This document shows, in pieces, positions 48,089 to 58,636 of a stretch of 64,000 nt of DNA; positions within the stretch are counted from its first letter, which is position 1; each line of letters begins with the position of its first letter. Source of the stretch: Grimontia hollisae CIP 101886 (GTDB taxonomy: Bacteria > Pseudomonadota > Gammaproteobacteria > Enterobacterales > Vibrionaceae); NCBI RefSeq assembly GCF_000176515.1, contig NZ_ADAQ01000009.1, forward strand, positions 1 through 64,000, written 5' to 3'. A program made the translations under genes and the position numbers. The notes below the pieces were generated by a model that saw only the letters and a program-made list of their open reading frames with translations, was not told where the DNA came from and searched no databases.

Positions 48089-49057
48089 TTACCGTTTCGG
48101 TAAATACCTTAACGGATTAACCGATTTTCCTTTATAGCGAATCTCGAAGTGCAACCGGACACTGTTTGTACCAGAGCTGCCCATTGAGGCTATTCTTTGC
48201 CCCTTCTTGACACTCTGACGTTCTGAAACAAATACACGGTCATTGTGCGCATAAGCACTCAAATAATCATCATTGTGTTTGATGATGATTAAATTGCCAT
48301 AGCCTCGAAGCGCATTACCCGCGTAAACCACTTTCCCATCTGCAGAAGCATTCACGCTTTGACCGCGGTTACCTGCAATGTCTATCCCTTTATTCCCCAG
48401 CTCTGAGCTGGAAAATCCAGAGACAACCCGTCCTTTAGATGGCCATTGCCAACTAATTTCCTGTGACGTTGTAGATGGCTTAATTACCAACTTATCAACA
48501 GATGGTTTATTTTTTGTTACATCCTGACTGTACTCCTTCACTTTTTGCTGTTCAACATTTTTCTTATTTTGAGACGATGATCCCGACTTATTTTTCGAAG
48601 CGATTTTTTGATTATTGGGTTTAGCGTCCGCAGAAGATCCTGAAACAGCAGGCGGTTTCGCTATCACTGCGGCAGGAACAGTTGCTGCTGAGCCCGTTGA
48701 CGTTATGACAGCTACTGCGGCCCCCTCACCACCGCTGTTTTTTTTCCCGTACGAGGGAGGGGTGTATTTTTCATGCCACAGGTTCAGTTTCTGGCCTGGA
48801 AAGATAGTATAGGGTGCTCTCAGTTTGTTGGCGGAGATAATGTCATTGACATCCCGGTCAGTGATATAGGCGATATAATACAAGGTATCGCCCTTTTGCA
48901 CCTCATAGTAACTGCCACGATAGCTTCCACGCTTAATTTGGCCATAGTCCGGCCCGACGCTTGAAACGGGCGCCGGGCTGGTTATCGAGCACGCAGACAA
49001 TAACCCCAAGACAGAGAGAAAAACTAAAATTTTCAACTGAATTGAAACCACTGTCAC
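48089..49057 (-). CDS. nlpD: NlpD, LysM/LytM-domain lipoprotein activating AmiC
   Basis: Outer-membrane lipoprotein that activates the amidase AmiC at division. About 322 residues from a GTG start near 49057 (another GTG at 49051 is possible). Lipoprotein signal with lipobox LLSA-C, a LysM domain (YEVQKGDTLYYIAYITDRDVNDIISAN near 50-95), a low-complexity Ser/Lys/Ala linker, and a C-terminal M23/LytM domain. The last lacks the catalytic histidines and aspartate (GIDIAGNRG and VRLHFEIRY replace the active motifs), as in E. coli NlpD. It starts 11 bases after pcm and leads into rpoS, whose main promoter often lies inside nlpD. Confidence 0.93.
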   Translation of the reverse strand: MTVVSIQLKILVFLSVLGLLSACSITSPAPVSSVGPDYGQIKRGSYRGSYYEVQKGDTLYYIAYITDRDVNDIISANKLRAPYTIFPGQKLNLWHEKYTPPSYGKKNSGGEGAAVAVITSTGSAATVPAAVIAKPPAVSGSSADAKPNNQKIASKNKSGSSSQNKKNVEQQKVKEYSQDVTKNKPSVDKLVIKPSTTSQEISWQWPSKGRVVSGFSSSELGNKGIDIAGNRGQSVNASADGKVVYAGNALRGYGNLIIIKHNDDYLSAYAHNDRVFVSERQSVKKGQRIASMGSSGTNSVRLHFEIRYKGKSVNPLRYLPKR

Positions 49058-49067
49058 CGAAAGATAC

Positions 49068-49697
49068 CTATGCCAAATCACCAGCGACGAGAGGGACAAA
49101 ACGTACCGCCTCAATGGCTGTTGTTTCAATGTCATCACCACAACGCGTCACCCGGTAAAGCGTTTGCTCTATCTCGCCAACAGGCACAATAAGAGATCCA
49201 CCGTCCGCCAGCTGTTCAATTAATGCCTGAGGCATACTAGAGGCTGCGGCGGTTACAATAATGGCGTCGAAAGGTCCTTTACTGGCCCATCCTTGCCAGC
49301 CGTCACCGTGTTTTGTTGAGATGTTGTAGAGCTCAAACTGCTTAAAACGGCGCTTGGCAACCATTTGTAATTGCTTAATTCGCTCCACGGAATAAACATG
49401 CTCAACCAGTTGCGCCAGTACACATGTCTGGAAGCCTGAACCCGTTCCTATCTCCAACACACGGCTGTCGTGTCTGAGGTTGAGAAGCTCAGTCATTTTC
49501 GCAACGATATAAGGCTGGGAAATGGTTTGCCCAAAACCGATGGGCAGCGCATTGTTATCGTAGGCCTGGTGAGCCATAGCTTCAGAAACAAAAAGGTGTC
49601 TGGGCAAGCGTGCGATGGCATCCAGTACACGTTGATCTGAAATTCCCTGTTGTCGAAGTTGTTGAATAAGTGAATGCGAGTAATTCACCAATATCAC
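49068..49697 (-). CDS. pcm: protein-L-isoaspartate O-methyltransferase
   Basis: Repairs isoaspartyl residues in aged proteins by S-adenosylmethionine-dependent methylation. 209 residues: [22 protein letters not shown] near the N-terminus, the SAM loop [12 protein letters not shown] (near 80), and [24 protein letters not shown]. Starts two bases after surE in the conserved truD-surE-pcm-nlpD-rpoS array. Confidence 0.97.
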   Translation of the reverse strand: MILVNYSHSLIQQLRQQGISDQRVLDAIARLPRHLFVSEAMAHQAYDNNALPIGFGQTISQPYIVAKMTELLNLRHDSRVLEIGTGSGFQTCVLAQLVEHVYSVERIKQLQMVAKRRFKQFELYNISTKHGDGWQGWASKGPFDAIIVTAAASSMPQALIEQLADGGSLIVPVGEIEQTLYRVTRCGDDIETTAIEAVRFVPLVAGDLA

Positions 49698-49698
49698 C

Positions 49699-50445
49699 TT
49701 ATTGTTTCGTTGCGTGTGTTACCCAGTGGTTCAAAGTATCAATGGTGTCATGCGCTGTCAGATCGATCTGAAGCGGTGTCAGTGAGACACAATTATGCTC
49801 AATGGCATAAAAATCCGTACCCGGCCCGGCGTCCTGCTTGGCCCCCGGAGGTCCAATCCAATAAATAGTATGGCCGCGCGGATCTTTATCTTCGATCATG
49901 TCTTCCGCACGATGACGCGCACCGAGCCTGGTAACCTGCCAGCCCTGGATCTCTTCCAAAGGCACATCAGGCACATTGATATTTAGCAGACGGTTACGCG
50001 GCAACGGTTGCACTTTGTCATTCAGTACCACTTTTTTTACCACCTGCGCAGCAGTATGGAAATGTGTGTTACCACAAAGGGAGACCGCTATCGCAGGCAC
50101 GCCCATGAAAAAGCCTTCTGTCGCCGCCGCCACCGTACCGGAATACAGTACATCATCGCCCAGATTGGCGCCGTGATTGATCCCGGCAATGACAAAATCC
50201 ACGTTGTCTTTCACCAGCGCATTCAGGGCGACATGAACACTGTCAGTCGGTGTGCCCTGAACAGCAAACCGGTTTTCTCCCACTTCACGCAAGCGAAGTG
50301 GGTTTTCTAACGTCAGGGAGTTAGACGCACCAGAGCGGTTTCTGTCGGGCGCAACAACAGTCACCGTCGCAATCTCAGATAACACCTCTGCCAGCACGTT
50401 GATACCGTCGGCAAAGACGCCATCATCGTTACTGATCAAAATGTG
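49699..50445 (-). CDS. surE: 5'/3'-nucleotidase, survival protein SurE
   Basis: Stationary-phase phosphatase on 5' and 3' nucleotides and short polyphosphate. About 248 residues from ATG 50445: [16 protein letters not shown] (metal Asp-Asp), [50 protein letters not shown] precedes the start. Overlaps truD by 17 bases. Confidence 0.97.
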   Translation of the reverse strand, partial: HILISNDDGVFADGINVLAEVLSEIATVTVVAPDRNRSGASNSLTLENPLRLREVGENRFAVQGTPTDSVHVALNALVKDNVDFVIAGINHGANLGDDVLYSGTVAAATEGFFMGVPAIAVSLCGNTHFHTAAQVVKKVVLNDKVQPLPRNRLLNINVPDVPLEEIQGWQVTRLGARHRAEDMIEDKDPRGHTIYWIGPPGAKQDAGPGTDFYAIEHNCVSLTPLQIDLTAHDTIDTLNHWVTHATKQ

Positions 50446-51487
50446 CATCTGTCTCTCCCTCATTATTCTCTTCTATGACTTCACGCATCACGGCAGTGGC
50501 AAAACAGCCTGCCGGCAATGAAAATTCCACGCTCAGTGTGTCACTTTCATGTTGCCAGCGCATGTCCTGCGGGTAGAGCAGCAAAGCACGGCGCTCATGG
50601 CGCATACGGTTGCCACGTATCACAGCCAGCAGGTGCGGCTCCATATCCACGATGGCCTGTTCAAACGCTTGGGCTTCCCCCTGTGTCGGCAGCGCATTGT
50701 CGCCGGTCATCGGGCCGGTGATTTGCCAGTTCTTACTCGCCAACAATGTCTGGGCTGTGGCGATATCTTCCACCAGCGATGTTTCTTCCTGCCCATTAAC
50801 AAGCAGGTCACCCTTCATAGGGGTATGACACAATGCTTTTTCGATCCGGGCAGAGAGCACCTGGTTGAACAGGTAAGATCGTGCAGCAGACAGGTAGAAA
50901 CTGCGTTTACTCTTGTCCCGGACGCGGAACTTGTCCTGCCCCCAGTCGCGTGCGGATATCACATTGTTTCCGTTGCGGCCAAAACGCTGGCTGCCAAAGT
51001 AGTTGGGCACACCTTTGTCACGAATGTCAGCCAGACGCGCTTCAATCGTCTCATCGCCATCAAATTCTGTGACCATCAGCTTAAAGCGGTTCCCTGTCAA
51101 ATCGCCCGGTCGCAGTTTTTTATCGTGACGGGCGGTTTCCAAAATAGCATCCACGCCTTCGTGAGTTGCAACAAACTCCGAGAGATCCGGATCCGGTTGC
51201 CCAGGAAGATGCACGCTGAACCACTGTTCTGTCACTGCGTGGCGATCTTTCAGTCCCGCCCAGCTCACATCGCGGGATTTCACACCACAGGCTTTCGCCA
51301 GTTCGTTGGCGACATATTTGGTGTTTTCGCCCACCTTGCGGATACGCACCAGGAAATGCTCGCCGTGACCAGCCGGGGTGAAACCCAGTGTTTCACTGAC
51401 AAAAAAGTGTTCGGGTCTGGCTTTAAGGCGGCCTTTTGCTGTTGGCTTACCGTGCAGGTAAGCCAACGCACTCATTACATCACTCAT
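50429..51487 (-). CDS. truD: tRNA pseudouridine-13 synthase TruD
   Basis: 352 residues of the TruD family: catalytic [12 protein letters not shown] segment (catalytic Asp of GLKDRHA, near 80), [17 protein letters not shown], and [13 protein letters not shown]. It modifies U13 of tRNA-Glu. Its ATG overlaps the ispF stop, with AAGGA five bases upstream. Confidence 0.97.
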   Translation of the reverse strand: MSDVMSALAYLHGKPTAKGRLKARPEHFFVSETLGFTPAGHGEHFLVRIRKVGENTKYVANELAKACGVKSRDVSWAGLKDRHAVTEQWFSVHLPGQPDPDLSEFVATHEGVDAILETARHDKKLRPGDLTGNRFKLMVTEFDGDETIEARLADIRDKGVPNYFGSQRFGRNGNNVISARDWGQDKFRVRDKSKRSFYLSAARSYLFNQVLSARIEKALCHTPMKGDLLVNGQEETSLVEDIATAQTLLASKNWQITGPMTGDNALPTQGEAQAFEQAIVDMEPHLLAVIRGNRMRHERRALLLYPQDMRWQHESDTLSVEFSLPAGCFATAVMREVIEENNEGETDAHFDQ

Positions 51488-51965
51488 TGGAATCCTTACG
51501 GATGATCACCACCGCTTCGCAGGCAATGCCTTCTTTGCGGCCGGTGAACCCCAGTCGTTCAGTGGTTGTCGCTTTAACGTTAATGTTGCTGACATCCGTT
51601 TCCAGATCCTCAGCGATCACGGCACACATCGCATCAATATGGGGGGCCATCTTGGGTGCCTGCGCCATGATCGTGACGTCCAGGTTACCAATGACATAGC
51701 CTTTGGCTTTCACTTTGGCGTAAACATCACGCAGCAGGTGGCGGCTGTCTGCCCCTTTCCACTCAGCATCGGTATCCGGGAAATGGCGGCCAATATCACC
51801 GGCAGCAATCGCCCCCAACAGGGCATCGCAGACTGCATGCAAAGCAACATCGCCATCCGAATGGGCAATCAGGCCCTGTTCATACGGCACATTTACGCCA
51901 CCAATAATCACCGGGCCTTGGCCCCCAAATTTGTGAACGTCAAAACCGTGCCCAATACGTATCAT
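51480..51965 (-). CDS. ispF: 2-C-methyl-D-erythritol 2,4-cyclodiphosphate synthase
   Basis: Fifth step of the MEP isoprenoid pathway, giving MEcPP. 161 residues, trimeric fold: [11 protein letters not shown] (zinc ligands D and H), [32 protein letters not shown], and [18 protein letters not shown]. Coupled by overlap to truD; ispD lies directly upstream. Confidence 0.98.
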   Translation of the reverse strand: MIRIGHGFDVHKFGGQGPVIIGGVNVPYEQGLIAHSDGDVALHAVCDALLGAIAAGDIGRHFPDTDAEWKGADSRHLLRDVYAKVKAKGYVIGNLDVTIMAQAPKMAPHIDAMCAVIAEDLETDVSNINVKATTTERLGFTGRKEGIACEAVVIIRKDSNE

Positions 51966-51981
51966 TGTTCTTCCTCGTGTC

Positions 51982-52716
51982 TCACTGGCCGCGTTTGCGT
52001 TGGGCCAGGAAAAAGGCGGCGAGCGCGAGATCTTCCGGCTGCGTCACCTTGATATTGTCTGCATGTCCTGTCACCAGTTTGGGCGCCCCGCCGGTAAGCT
52101 CAATCGCAGAGGCTTCATCAGTCACTGCCAGCGATTGATCCCGCGCCGTTTCAAGTGCGGCCAATAACTGATCACGCAAAAACATTTGTGGTGTCAGCGC
52201 GTGCCAGAGGTTGTCACGGCACACCGTTGTTTCAATCTTGCCATCAAGGCTGCTACGTTTCATGGTGTCACGTACCGGAGCCGCAAGGATAGCACCATGA
52301 GTGTGGGTAGCTGCCGCGTCAATCAGGGCATCAATATCGCTGTGGCGGACACAGGGCCGGGCGGCATCATGCACCATCACCCATTGTGCATCCGTCGCTT
52401 TCAGTCCCGCCAATACAGAGTCGGCACGCTCTTGCCCGCCAGTGGTCACCACCACCCGCTTGTTATGGGCAAGGGATGTGGATTGGAAATAGGCATCTTC
52501 AGCGCCAATCGCGATCACCACGTTTGAAATTCTTGGATGTTCAAGCAGGTAATGCACCGTGTGCTCGAGCAAGGTTTTATCTCCAATAGTGAGATATTGC
52601 TTGGGCAGGTCAGCACGCATGCGCTTACCCACCCCTGCCGCAGGGACAATAGCAACGACGTCAGGCACGACGGGTTGCGGCAAGCTTAGCGTTTGTTCAC
52701 TGGCCGGGGTTTTCAT
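51982..52716 (-). CDS. ispD: 2-C-methyl-D-erythritol 4-phosphate cytidylyltransferase
   Basis: Third step of the MEP pathway, forming CDP-ME. 244 residues with the nucleotide-binding [22 protein letters not shown] motif near 23-42, [11 protein letters not shown], and [11 protein letters not shown]. The N-terminus is about ten residues longer than in E. coli. Followed by ispF after 16 bases. Confidence 0.97.
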   Translation of the reverse strand: MKTPASEQTLSLPQPVVPDVVAIVPAAGVGKRMRADLPKQYLTIGDKTLLEHTVHYLLEHPRISNVVIAIGAEDAYFQSTSLAHNKRVVVTTGGQERADSVLAGLKATDAQWVMVHDAARPCVRHSDIDALIDAAATHTHGAILAAPVRDTMKRSSLDGKIETTVCRDNLWHALTPQMFLRDQLLAALETARDQSLAVTDEASAIELTGGAPKLVTGHADNIKVTQPEDLALAAFFLAQRKRGQ

Positions 52717-52744
52717 GTTTCTCTACTTAGTTTGGCGAGAGGGA

Positions 52745-53017
52745 TTAATCACTGACGATCCGAAAGAAGGTTTCTCCCGGTTTGATCATGCCCAGTTCAT
52801 TGCGGGCACGTTCTTCAATCGCTTCCTGCCCGCGTTTGAGATCGGCAATTTCTGCATACATTTGCTGGTTGCGCTGGTGAAGCTTTTCGTTCGCCTGAGC
52901 CACAGACTCAGCAACGGCTGTCACGGCGAAGTAATCTTCGACGCCGTTTTTGCCCCACCAAAGGTGATATTGGAGCCATCCAAACAACACGAACAGTAAC
53001 ACTGTCAACATTCGCAT
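52745..53017 (-). CDS. ftsB: cell division protein FtsB
   Basis: Small bitopic membrane protein that bridges FtsL and FtsQ in the divisome. About 90 residues from ATG 53017 ([17 protein letters not shown] nine bases upstream): one N-terminal helix, then a coiled coil ([40 protein letters not shown]) and the conserved ERAR-ELGM end. First gene of the ispDF run. Confidence 0.96.
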   Translation of the reverse strand: MRMLTVLLFVLFGWLQYHLWWGKNGVEDYFAVTAVAESVAQANEKLHQRNQQMYAEIADLKRGQEAIEERARNELGMIKPGETFFRIVSD

Positions 53018-53208
53018 TGAATTCATCCTCCGTTATCCACACAAACCATTTCCTCGCCCATAACGGGGGCAGGAAGACCTAATAATCCCACATTCGTCAC
53101 TATCGCACCAGTAATGGCAGTGTCAGATCAACGAATTGGGATAAGTATGGCGAAGAATTCCCCCAAGGCAAACAATCTCAGTACGACTGATGGGCAAAGG
53201 GGTGGATA

Positions 53209-53844
53209 TTATATGGAAAGACTTGCCAGCCATTTTTGCATCAACAGGTATGCCACATAGAGCATCATGGCTGCCACTAGCAGATCAACGATCCTCTGTA
53301 CCTTTGGTCTGGAAAGAAACGGAGACATTTTCGCCGCGCCAAGGGCAATGCCATAAAACCAGACCAGTGATGCCAGCATCGTACCCACAGCAAAGGCCAT
53401 ACGCTGTGAGGATTCAAGCTGCCCACCAATCGACCCCAGCACTACCACAGTGTCGAGATAAACATGGGGATTGAGCAAGGTCACCGCCGCAGCACCAAGC
53501 AACACCGCCAACAGCCCTTTCCCGGTTTTACCTGTTTGTGTCTGTTCCTTGGCAGGCCCGGTGCGCCAAGCGCTTTTCAATGACTGCCATGCATAGGTCA
53601 GGAGAAAGGCAATGCCCCCCAGCGTCACCACACTGAGCAGAGTTTCGTTATCCGCCAGCATTGCGCCACCACCAAACACTCCCAGGGCAATTAAGGCAAA
53701 ATCGCAAAGAAAGCAGAGTGTTGCCGTTGCAATGTGGTGATGACGACGGATTCCCTGATTAAGCACAAACGTATTTTGCGCCCCGATCGGGATAATCATC
53801 GAGAGCCCCAAGCCAAATCCCTGCAGTAATACTGTGCTACTCAT
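53209..53844 (-). CDS. argO: arginine exporter ArgO (LysE family)
   Basis: 211 residues, six membrane helices, LysE/YggA family signature GLGLSMIIPIGAQNTFVLNQGIRR near the N-terminus, and LLGAAAVTLLNPHVYLDT. Exports arginine and canavanine in E. coli. Divergent from argP, its expected activator, with 106 bases between them. Confidence 0.94.
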   Translation of the reverse strand: MSSTVLLQGFGLGLSMIIPIGAQNTFVLNQGIRRHHHIATATLCFLCDFALIALGVFGGGAMLADNETLLSVVTLGGIAFLLTYAWQSLKSAWRTGPAKEQTQTGKTGKGLLAVLLGAAAVTLLNPHVYLDTVVVLGSIGGQLESSQRMAFAVGTMLASLVWFYGIALGAAKMSPFLSRPKVQRIVDLLVAAMMLYVAYLLMQKWLASLSI

Positions 53845-53950
53845 TGCCGTGTCTCATGACTTTCATCCCGTGGGGTTAAATTAGTCACGTGACAAGAGTA
53901 AGTAAAACTAATAGTTTTAATCACAAATAAGTATTTCTTATGAGGCAGGC

Positions 53951-54868
53951 ATGAAGGGAATGGATTACCGCTGGCTCGATGCACTGGATGCTGTTATCGC
54001 CCATGGCGGGTTTGATAAAGCCGCTGATGCCCTGTTTATTACCCAGTCAGCGGTATCGCAGCGGATAAAACAGCTGGAAACGCTGGTCGCACAACCCGTG
54101 CTTATCCGGGAATCGCCGCCACAACCGACAGCCATTGGCAGAAAGCTGCTTGGGCTCCATCGCCGGGTACAGTTGCTGGAAAAAGAACTGCTGCCCGAGC
54201 TGACACCTGACGGACTGTCTGGCCCGATCACCGTCCCTATTGCCACCAATGCTGACAGCCTGGCCACCTGGCTGTTGCCTGCCCTTTCCCCCTTAATGAA
54301 GGCGCAAACGCTGGAGATTAACCTGATTGTGGATGACGAATGCCGCACGTTGAACCGGCTACGATCCGGAGAGGCCGTTGTCGCCATCAGCAATGAACCA
54401 ACAGCGTTAAAAGGCTGTGTGGCGCAGCCACTTGGGGTCATGGACTACCTTTGTGTCTGCACGCCGGCCTTTAAAGCCAGCTATTTCCCGGACGGGCTCA
54501 ATGCCGGTGCAGTCAGTCGCGCACCGGCAGTGGTATTTGATCGCTTTGATGACATGCACACCCAGTTTGTTTCCGAACGGTTCCAACTGCCTACGCCGGG
54601 TTGGCGAAGCCACATGGTGCGCTCGTCAGAAGCGTTCGTCAAAATGGCTAAACTCGGGGTTGCCTATTGCCTGATCCCACGGCTCCAGATCCGCCAAGAA
54701 CTGGCACGGGGTGAGCTTATCGACCTTTGTCCCGGAGATGGCATAACGCGCCATCTCTACTGGCATCACTTTGCCACCGAAAGCGGGATATTGGCAGAGA
54801 TGACCTCGGCCTGCCTTAGTTATGCGCGAACCGTATTCGACAATGGAAAAATATCCCGCGAAGTGTGA
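53951..54868 (+). CDS. argP: LysR-type regulator ArgP (IciA)
   Basis: 305 residues: LysR helix-turn-helix (KAADALFITQSAVSQRIKQLE near 22-43) and an effector-binding domain. It senses arginine or lysine and activates argO in E. coli. The start gives MKGMDYRWLDAL; MDYRW (residue 4) is also possible. Divergent from argO, as in E. coli. Confidence 0.95.
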   Translation: MKGMDYRWLDALDAVIAHGGFDKAADALFITQSAVSQRIKQLETLVAQPVLIRESPPQPTAIGRKLLGLHRRVQLLEKELLPELTPDGLSGPITVPIATNADSLATWLLPALSPLMKAQTLEINLIVDDECRTLNRLRSGEAVVAISNEPTALKGCVAQPLGVMDYLCVCTPAFKASYFPDGLNAGAVSRAPAVVFDRFDDMHTQFVSERFQLPTPGWRSHMVRSSEAFVKMAKLGVAYCLIPRLQIRQELARGELIDLCPGDGITRHLYWHHFATESGILAEMTSACLSYARTVFDNGKISREV

Positions 54869-54933
54869 ATCTTTTCTATATACGCAGAGTCATATAGTCA
54901 GATAATGTCGAAAAACAACGTGGAAACAAGACC

Positions 54934-55641
54934 ATGAAAAAACATCTGATTGCTTCCTTCATTAGCGCAACACTTGCGCTCACGGCTCCTTTCGCCTCTG
55001 CCTCTGCCTCTGCCCCTGAATTTCCCCATCTGGAAACAACAGGTATCGGAGAAGTGGTTGCTCAACCGGACACAGCCATCATCAATGTTGCGGTTTCCCT
55101 GACCCGCGACACTGCACAGGCGGCGAAAAAAGCCTCTGACGATGCCATTGTTGCCTTACTTGGACGCCTTGAGAAAATGGGCGTGGCCCGCAAAGATATC
55201 GAAAGTGCCAATCTCAATATCCAGCCTCAGTACACGTACCCGAAAAACGGCGAGCCCAAACTGGACGGCTACCGTGCCAGCCGCAATGTTGCCGTCACCC
55301 TCACCGATCTGGGCATGCTCAACACTGTTTTGGATGGCGCTCTGGCTGATGGTCTTAACCGTGTGAACGGCATCCAGTTTTCTTCCAGTAAAGAAACCGA
55401 ATTAAAAGAGCAAGCCAGAATAGCGGCCATCCGGGATGCGCAGGCTAAAGCCGCTTCACTGGCGAAAGGGTTTGACCTGGATCTTGGTAGCGTGTGGGAG
55501 ATCCGTTACATGGATACAAACGCTAACCGCCCGGTTTTGATGCGAATGGCAGAATCGTCAGCCAATGTGGGGGCGAGTTACCAGGATGCAGAAATCACCG
55601 TCCGCGATCAGGTGGAAGTGGTGTATAAGCTGGGACGATAA
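54934..55641 (+). CDS. yggE: YggE, periplasmic SIMPL-domain (DUF541) protein
   Basis: 235 residues with a Sec signal peptide (about 1-26, ending ASASA) and the SIMPL domain (ISTTGIGEVVAQPDTAIINVAVS-type start, then QAKAASLAKGFDLDLG). YggE in E. coli lowers oxidative stress; the molecular activity is unknown. It follows argP by 65 bases and has its own terminator. Confidence 0.9.
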   Translation: MKKHLIASFISATLALTAPFASASASAPEFPHLETTGIGEVVAQPDTAIINVAVSLTRDTAQAAKKASDDAIVALLGRLEKMGVARKDIESANLNIQPQYTYPKNGEPKLDGYRASRNVAVTLTDLGMLNTVLDGALADGLNRVNGIQFSSSKETELKEQARIAAIRDAQAKAASLAKGFDLDLGSVWEIRYMDTNANRPVLMRMAESSANVGASYQDAEITVRDQVEVVYKLGR

Positions 55642-55670
55642 GTTTCCAGAGCGCTTTCGCCCAAAACGAC

Positions 55671-55698
55671 AATGGCCGCGAGTGCGGCCATTTTTATT
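55671..55698. terminator. terminator between yggE and serA
   Basis: Nine-base perfect stem AATGGCCGC / GCGGCCATT with GAGT loop followed by TTTATT, serving the two convergent genes. Confidence 0.85.
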
Positions 55699-55730
55699 GT
55701 CATAAATCAGTACTGTAGACAAACAGTTCA

Positions 55731-56960
55731 TCAGTGGAGAATACGCGCGCGAAGAGTACCTTCAATCGCTTTAAGTTTCTCCAGCGCTTTCTCTGAATGC
55801 TCCGTTTCAACATCGATCACCACATAACCATATTCGGCATTGGTCTGCAGGTACTGGCCAGCGATGTTGATGCCTTCCTCTGCAAAGATGGTGTTGATCT
55901 TGGTCAGGATGCCCGGCTTGTTCTGGTGAATGTGCAGCAGGCGCGAGGAACCAGTGTGTTCAGGCAGCGACACTTCCGGGAAGTTGACACAAGACAGGGT
56001 CGAACCGTTGTCTGAGTACTTCACCAGTTTACCGGCCACTTCGATCCCGATGTTTTCCTGCGCTTCTTGCGTCGAGCCACCGATGTGTGGTGTCAGGATA
56101 ACATTGTCAAACGCCTGGAGTGGCGACGTAAATGGGTCGCTGTTGGTTTTTGGCTCGGTGGGGAACACGTCAATGGCGGCACCGCCAATATGGCCGCTTT
56201 CCAATGCACCGCACAGAGCATCGATATCCACCACTGTACCGCGCGCCGCATTGATGAAAATCGCGCCCGGTTTCATACGCGCAAACTCTTCGCTGCCCAT
56301 CATGTTCTGGGTGGAATCGGTTTCCGGCACATGTAGAGTGACCACATCACTCTTGTTCAACAGTTCTGACATCGATGCCACCTGCTGGGCATTCCCCAAA
56401 GAGAGCTTGTTTTCGATGTCATAGAAGAAAACCCGCATTCCAAGGTTTTCCGCCAGAATCCCCAGCTGGGTACCAATGTGGCCATAACCGATGATGCCAA
56501 GGTTTTTACCGCGCGCTTCAAATGAACGGTCAGCCGATTTCATCCACTCGCCGCGATGTGCCATGGCATTTTTCGCCGGAATGCCGCGAAGCAGAAGCAG
56601 GATTTCGCCCAGAACCAGTTCAGCGACACTGCGGGTGTTGGAGAATGGCGCGTTAAATACCGGGATACCGCGTTTCGCAGCAGCGTTTAAATCAACCTGG
56701 TTGGTGCCGATACAGAAACACCCTACCGCCACCAGCTTCTGGGCTTTTGCAAATACCTGTTCGGTCAGTTGGGTACGGGAACGAATACCCACGAAATGCG
56801 CATCGGCAATGGCCGCTTCCAGCTCTTCGCCCGACAGGGAGCCTTTGTGATACTCAATGTTGCTGTAACCTGCGCCCTGAAATACTTCCAGCGCCGTTGG
56901 GTGAACACCTTCAAGGAGAAGGATTTTTATTTTGTCTTTTTCAAGCGACACTTTAGCCAT
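55731..56960 (-). CDS. serA: D-3-phosphoglycerate dehydrogenase
   Basis: First step of serine synthesis from 3-phosphoglycerate. 409 residues: NAD Rossmann domain with LGIIGYGHIGTQLG near 152-165, catalytic R/E/H (AARGTVVD; LTPHIGGST), and a C-terminal ACT domain for serine feedback (about 335-409, HQNKPGILTKIN). Same length class as E. coli SerA. Transcribed after rpiA, 267 bases apart. Confidence 0.98.
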   Translation of the reverse strand: MAKVSLEKDKIKILLLEGVHPTALEVFQGAGYSNIEYHKGSLSGEELEAAIADAHFVGIRSRTQLTEQVFAKAQKLVAVGCFCIGTNQVDLNAAAKRGIPVFNAPFSNTRSVAELVLGEILLLLRGIPAKNAMAHRGEWMKSADRSFEARGKNLGIIGYGHIGTQLGILAENLGMRVFFYDIENKLSLGNAQQVASMSELLNKSDVVTLHVPETDSTQNMMGSEEFARMKPGAIFINAARGTVVDIDALCGALESGHIGGAAIDVFPTEPKTNSDPFTSPLQAFDNVILTPHIGGSTQEAQENIGIEVAGKLVKYSDNGSTLSCVNFPEVSLPEHTGSSRLLHIHQNKPGILTKINTIFAEEGINIAGQYLQTNAEYGYVVIDVETEHSEKALEKLKAIEGTLRARILH

Positions 56961-57117
56961 GCAATTCTCATCCTTAAAAAAATCTGCATAAGAAATCCGT
57001 ATATGTCTTCCAGACTGCGGTACCTTTGGTGTTGTTTTCTCTCAGGCCCGCTCAATTAGTGACTAAGGTAACAAAAATTTTTTTACATGGGTAAGAATAT
57101 TACGTCATAAGTACGAA

Positions 57118-57145
57118 AAAAAACGGCGCCGGAAAGGCACCGCTA
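57118..57145 (-). terminator. rpiA terminator
   Basis: Minus strand stem GGTGCC / GGCGCC with loop TTTCC, then GTTTTTTTT. It lies about 85 bases beyond the rpiA stop. Confidence 0.72.
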
Positions 57146-57227
57146 ACTTGTTGAGTTACTTAAACGCAAACGTTTGGCTTTTACTTAAAAAAAAGTAAAC
57201 ATCTAACTTGTTATTGATTAACAATTT

Positions 57228-57881
57228 TTAGCTTTTTACGACACCGTTTGCCGTGCCTTCCAGCACCACATCTGCACCACGGTTAGCAAACAGGCCCACA
57301 GTGACAACACCCGGGATCGCATTGATCTTGTCTTCCAACTCTTTCGCATTGGTGATTTTCAGGTTGTGAACGTCCAGAATGACGTTGCCATTGTCGGTAA
57401 TACAGCCTTCACGATAACAAGGATCGCCGCCCAGTTTCACCAGTTCGCGGGCTACATAAGAGCGTGCCATTGGGATCACCTCTACCGGCAGGGGGAACTG
57501 GCCCAGTACATCCACTTTTTTGCTGTCATCAATAATGCAAATGAACTGCTTGGCGATCGCGGCAACGATCTTCTCGCGGGTCAGGGCTGCGCCGCCGCCT
57601 TTGATCATTTCATTGTTTGGGTTGATCTCATCTGCGCCATCAACATAGATATCTAAGCTGTCTACCTCATTGGCATCAAACACCGGGATGCCAATTTTCT
57701 CAAGGCGCTCGGTTGATGCCACTGAGCTCGACACCGCACCTTTGATTTGCTCTTTAATGGTTTCAAGCGCATCGATGAAGTGATTAACGGTTGACCCCGT
57801 GCCGACACCAACAATACTGCCTTTGGTCACGTATTCCAGCGCAGCCCAGCCAGCCGCCTTTTTCATTTCATCCTGAGTCAT
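57228..57881 (-). CDS. rpiA: ribose-5-phosphate isomerase A
   Basis: Interconverts ribose-5-phosphate and ribulose-5-phosphate in the pentose phosphate pathway. 217 residues: [13 protein letters not shown] near 25-37, [26 protein letters not shown] with the catalytic Glu, and [10 protein letters not shown]. Paired with serA as in E. coli. Confidence 0.98.
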   Translation of the reverse strand: MTQDEMKKAAGWAALEYVTKGSIVGVGTGSTVNHFIDALETIKEQIKGAVSSSVASTERLEKIGIPVFDANEVDSLDIYVDGADEINPNNEMIKGGGAALTREKIVAAIAKQFICIIDDSKKVDVLGQFPLPVEVIPMARSYVARELVKLGGDPCYREGCITDNGNVILDVHNLKITNAKELEDKINAIPGVVTVGLFANRGADVVLEGTANGVVKS

Positions 57882-57997
57882 GAGGATCTCCTGCTAAATA
57901 GGGGAAAAATTGCGAGGCCGATTATACAGATCTCACTCTCGCACGGGCAGGTTTTTATAAACCCAGATCCCGTTCTTGCCGATCCATGCTGATCGTG

Positions 57998-58600
57998 TCA
58001 GATCGACCATATCCAGTGTCTGGAAGGCGTCAGGATCTCCGGCAACGGCACATCCCACGCTTCAACAGGCAGTGCACTTACCTGCTGACAATCATGGGCA
58101 ATACCGATAGGTTTCGCACCACAGCGTGACGCATACCAGGGGGCAAGCGTGCGGTCATAATAACCGCCGCCCATACCAAGGCGCTGACCACACTCATCAA
58201 ATGCCACAAGCGGGGTGCAAATCACATCGAGCCGGTGGGCTGGCAACACATCAAGCACGCTCAGTTTAGGTTCCAGAATGCCATACCGGTTCGCTATCAG
58301 CGTCGAATCAGGATGGTAATGCAGAAACAATAAGTGACCTTTGCTGAAAGGATGAATGACTGGCAAATAGACCGCCTTGCCTTCACGCCAGCAATGTTCG
58401 ATTAAAGGTTGGGTATTCAGTTCGCCGTCAACAGACAGGTAAAGCGCGATGCGTTGGGCTTGGCGGATGCAGTCCGCGTTTTGGAAATGAGCCAGCACGT
58501 CGTGGGCAGCCTGATATTGCTGCTCATCTGTCAGTGACTGTCTTTTGGCCCGGATGGTTTTTCGCAGTTCATTGCGCAGGGAAAACGTGGTTGCTTGCAT
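57998..58600 (-). CDS. ygfA: 5-formyltetrahydrofolate cyclo-ligase family protein YgfA
   Basis: About 200 residues from ATG 58600: ELRKTIRAKRQSLT near the N-terminus (NTP binding) and the C-terminal GQRLGMGGGYYDRTLA signature of 5-FTHF cyclo-ligases. It salvages the folate storage form and is linked to persister formation in E. coli. It is cotranscribed with 6S RNA upstream, a conserved pair. Confidence 0.95.
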   Translation of the reverse strand: MQATTFSLRNELRKTIRAKRQSLTDEQQYQAAHDVLAHFQNADCIRQAQRIALYLSVDGELNTQPLIEHCWREGKAVYLPVIHPFSKGHLLFLHYHPDSTLIANRYGILEPKLSVLDVLPAHRLDVICTPLVAFDECGQRLGMGGGYYDRTLAPWYASRCGAKPIGIAHDCQQVSALPVEAWDVPLPEILTPSRHWIWSI

Positions 58601-58636
58601 CGGCTTTCCTTGCCGCAAAGCGGGTTGATGCTAGGG

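Noticed and set aside
57060-57227. Riboswitch between rpiA and serA
   Set aside because: Only a terminator is visible and the rest is A/T-rich without a known aptamer pattern.
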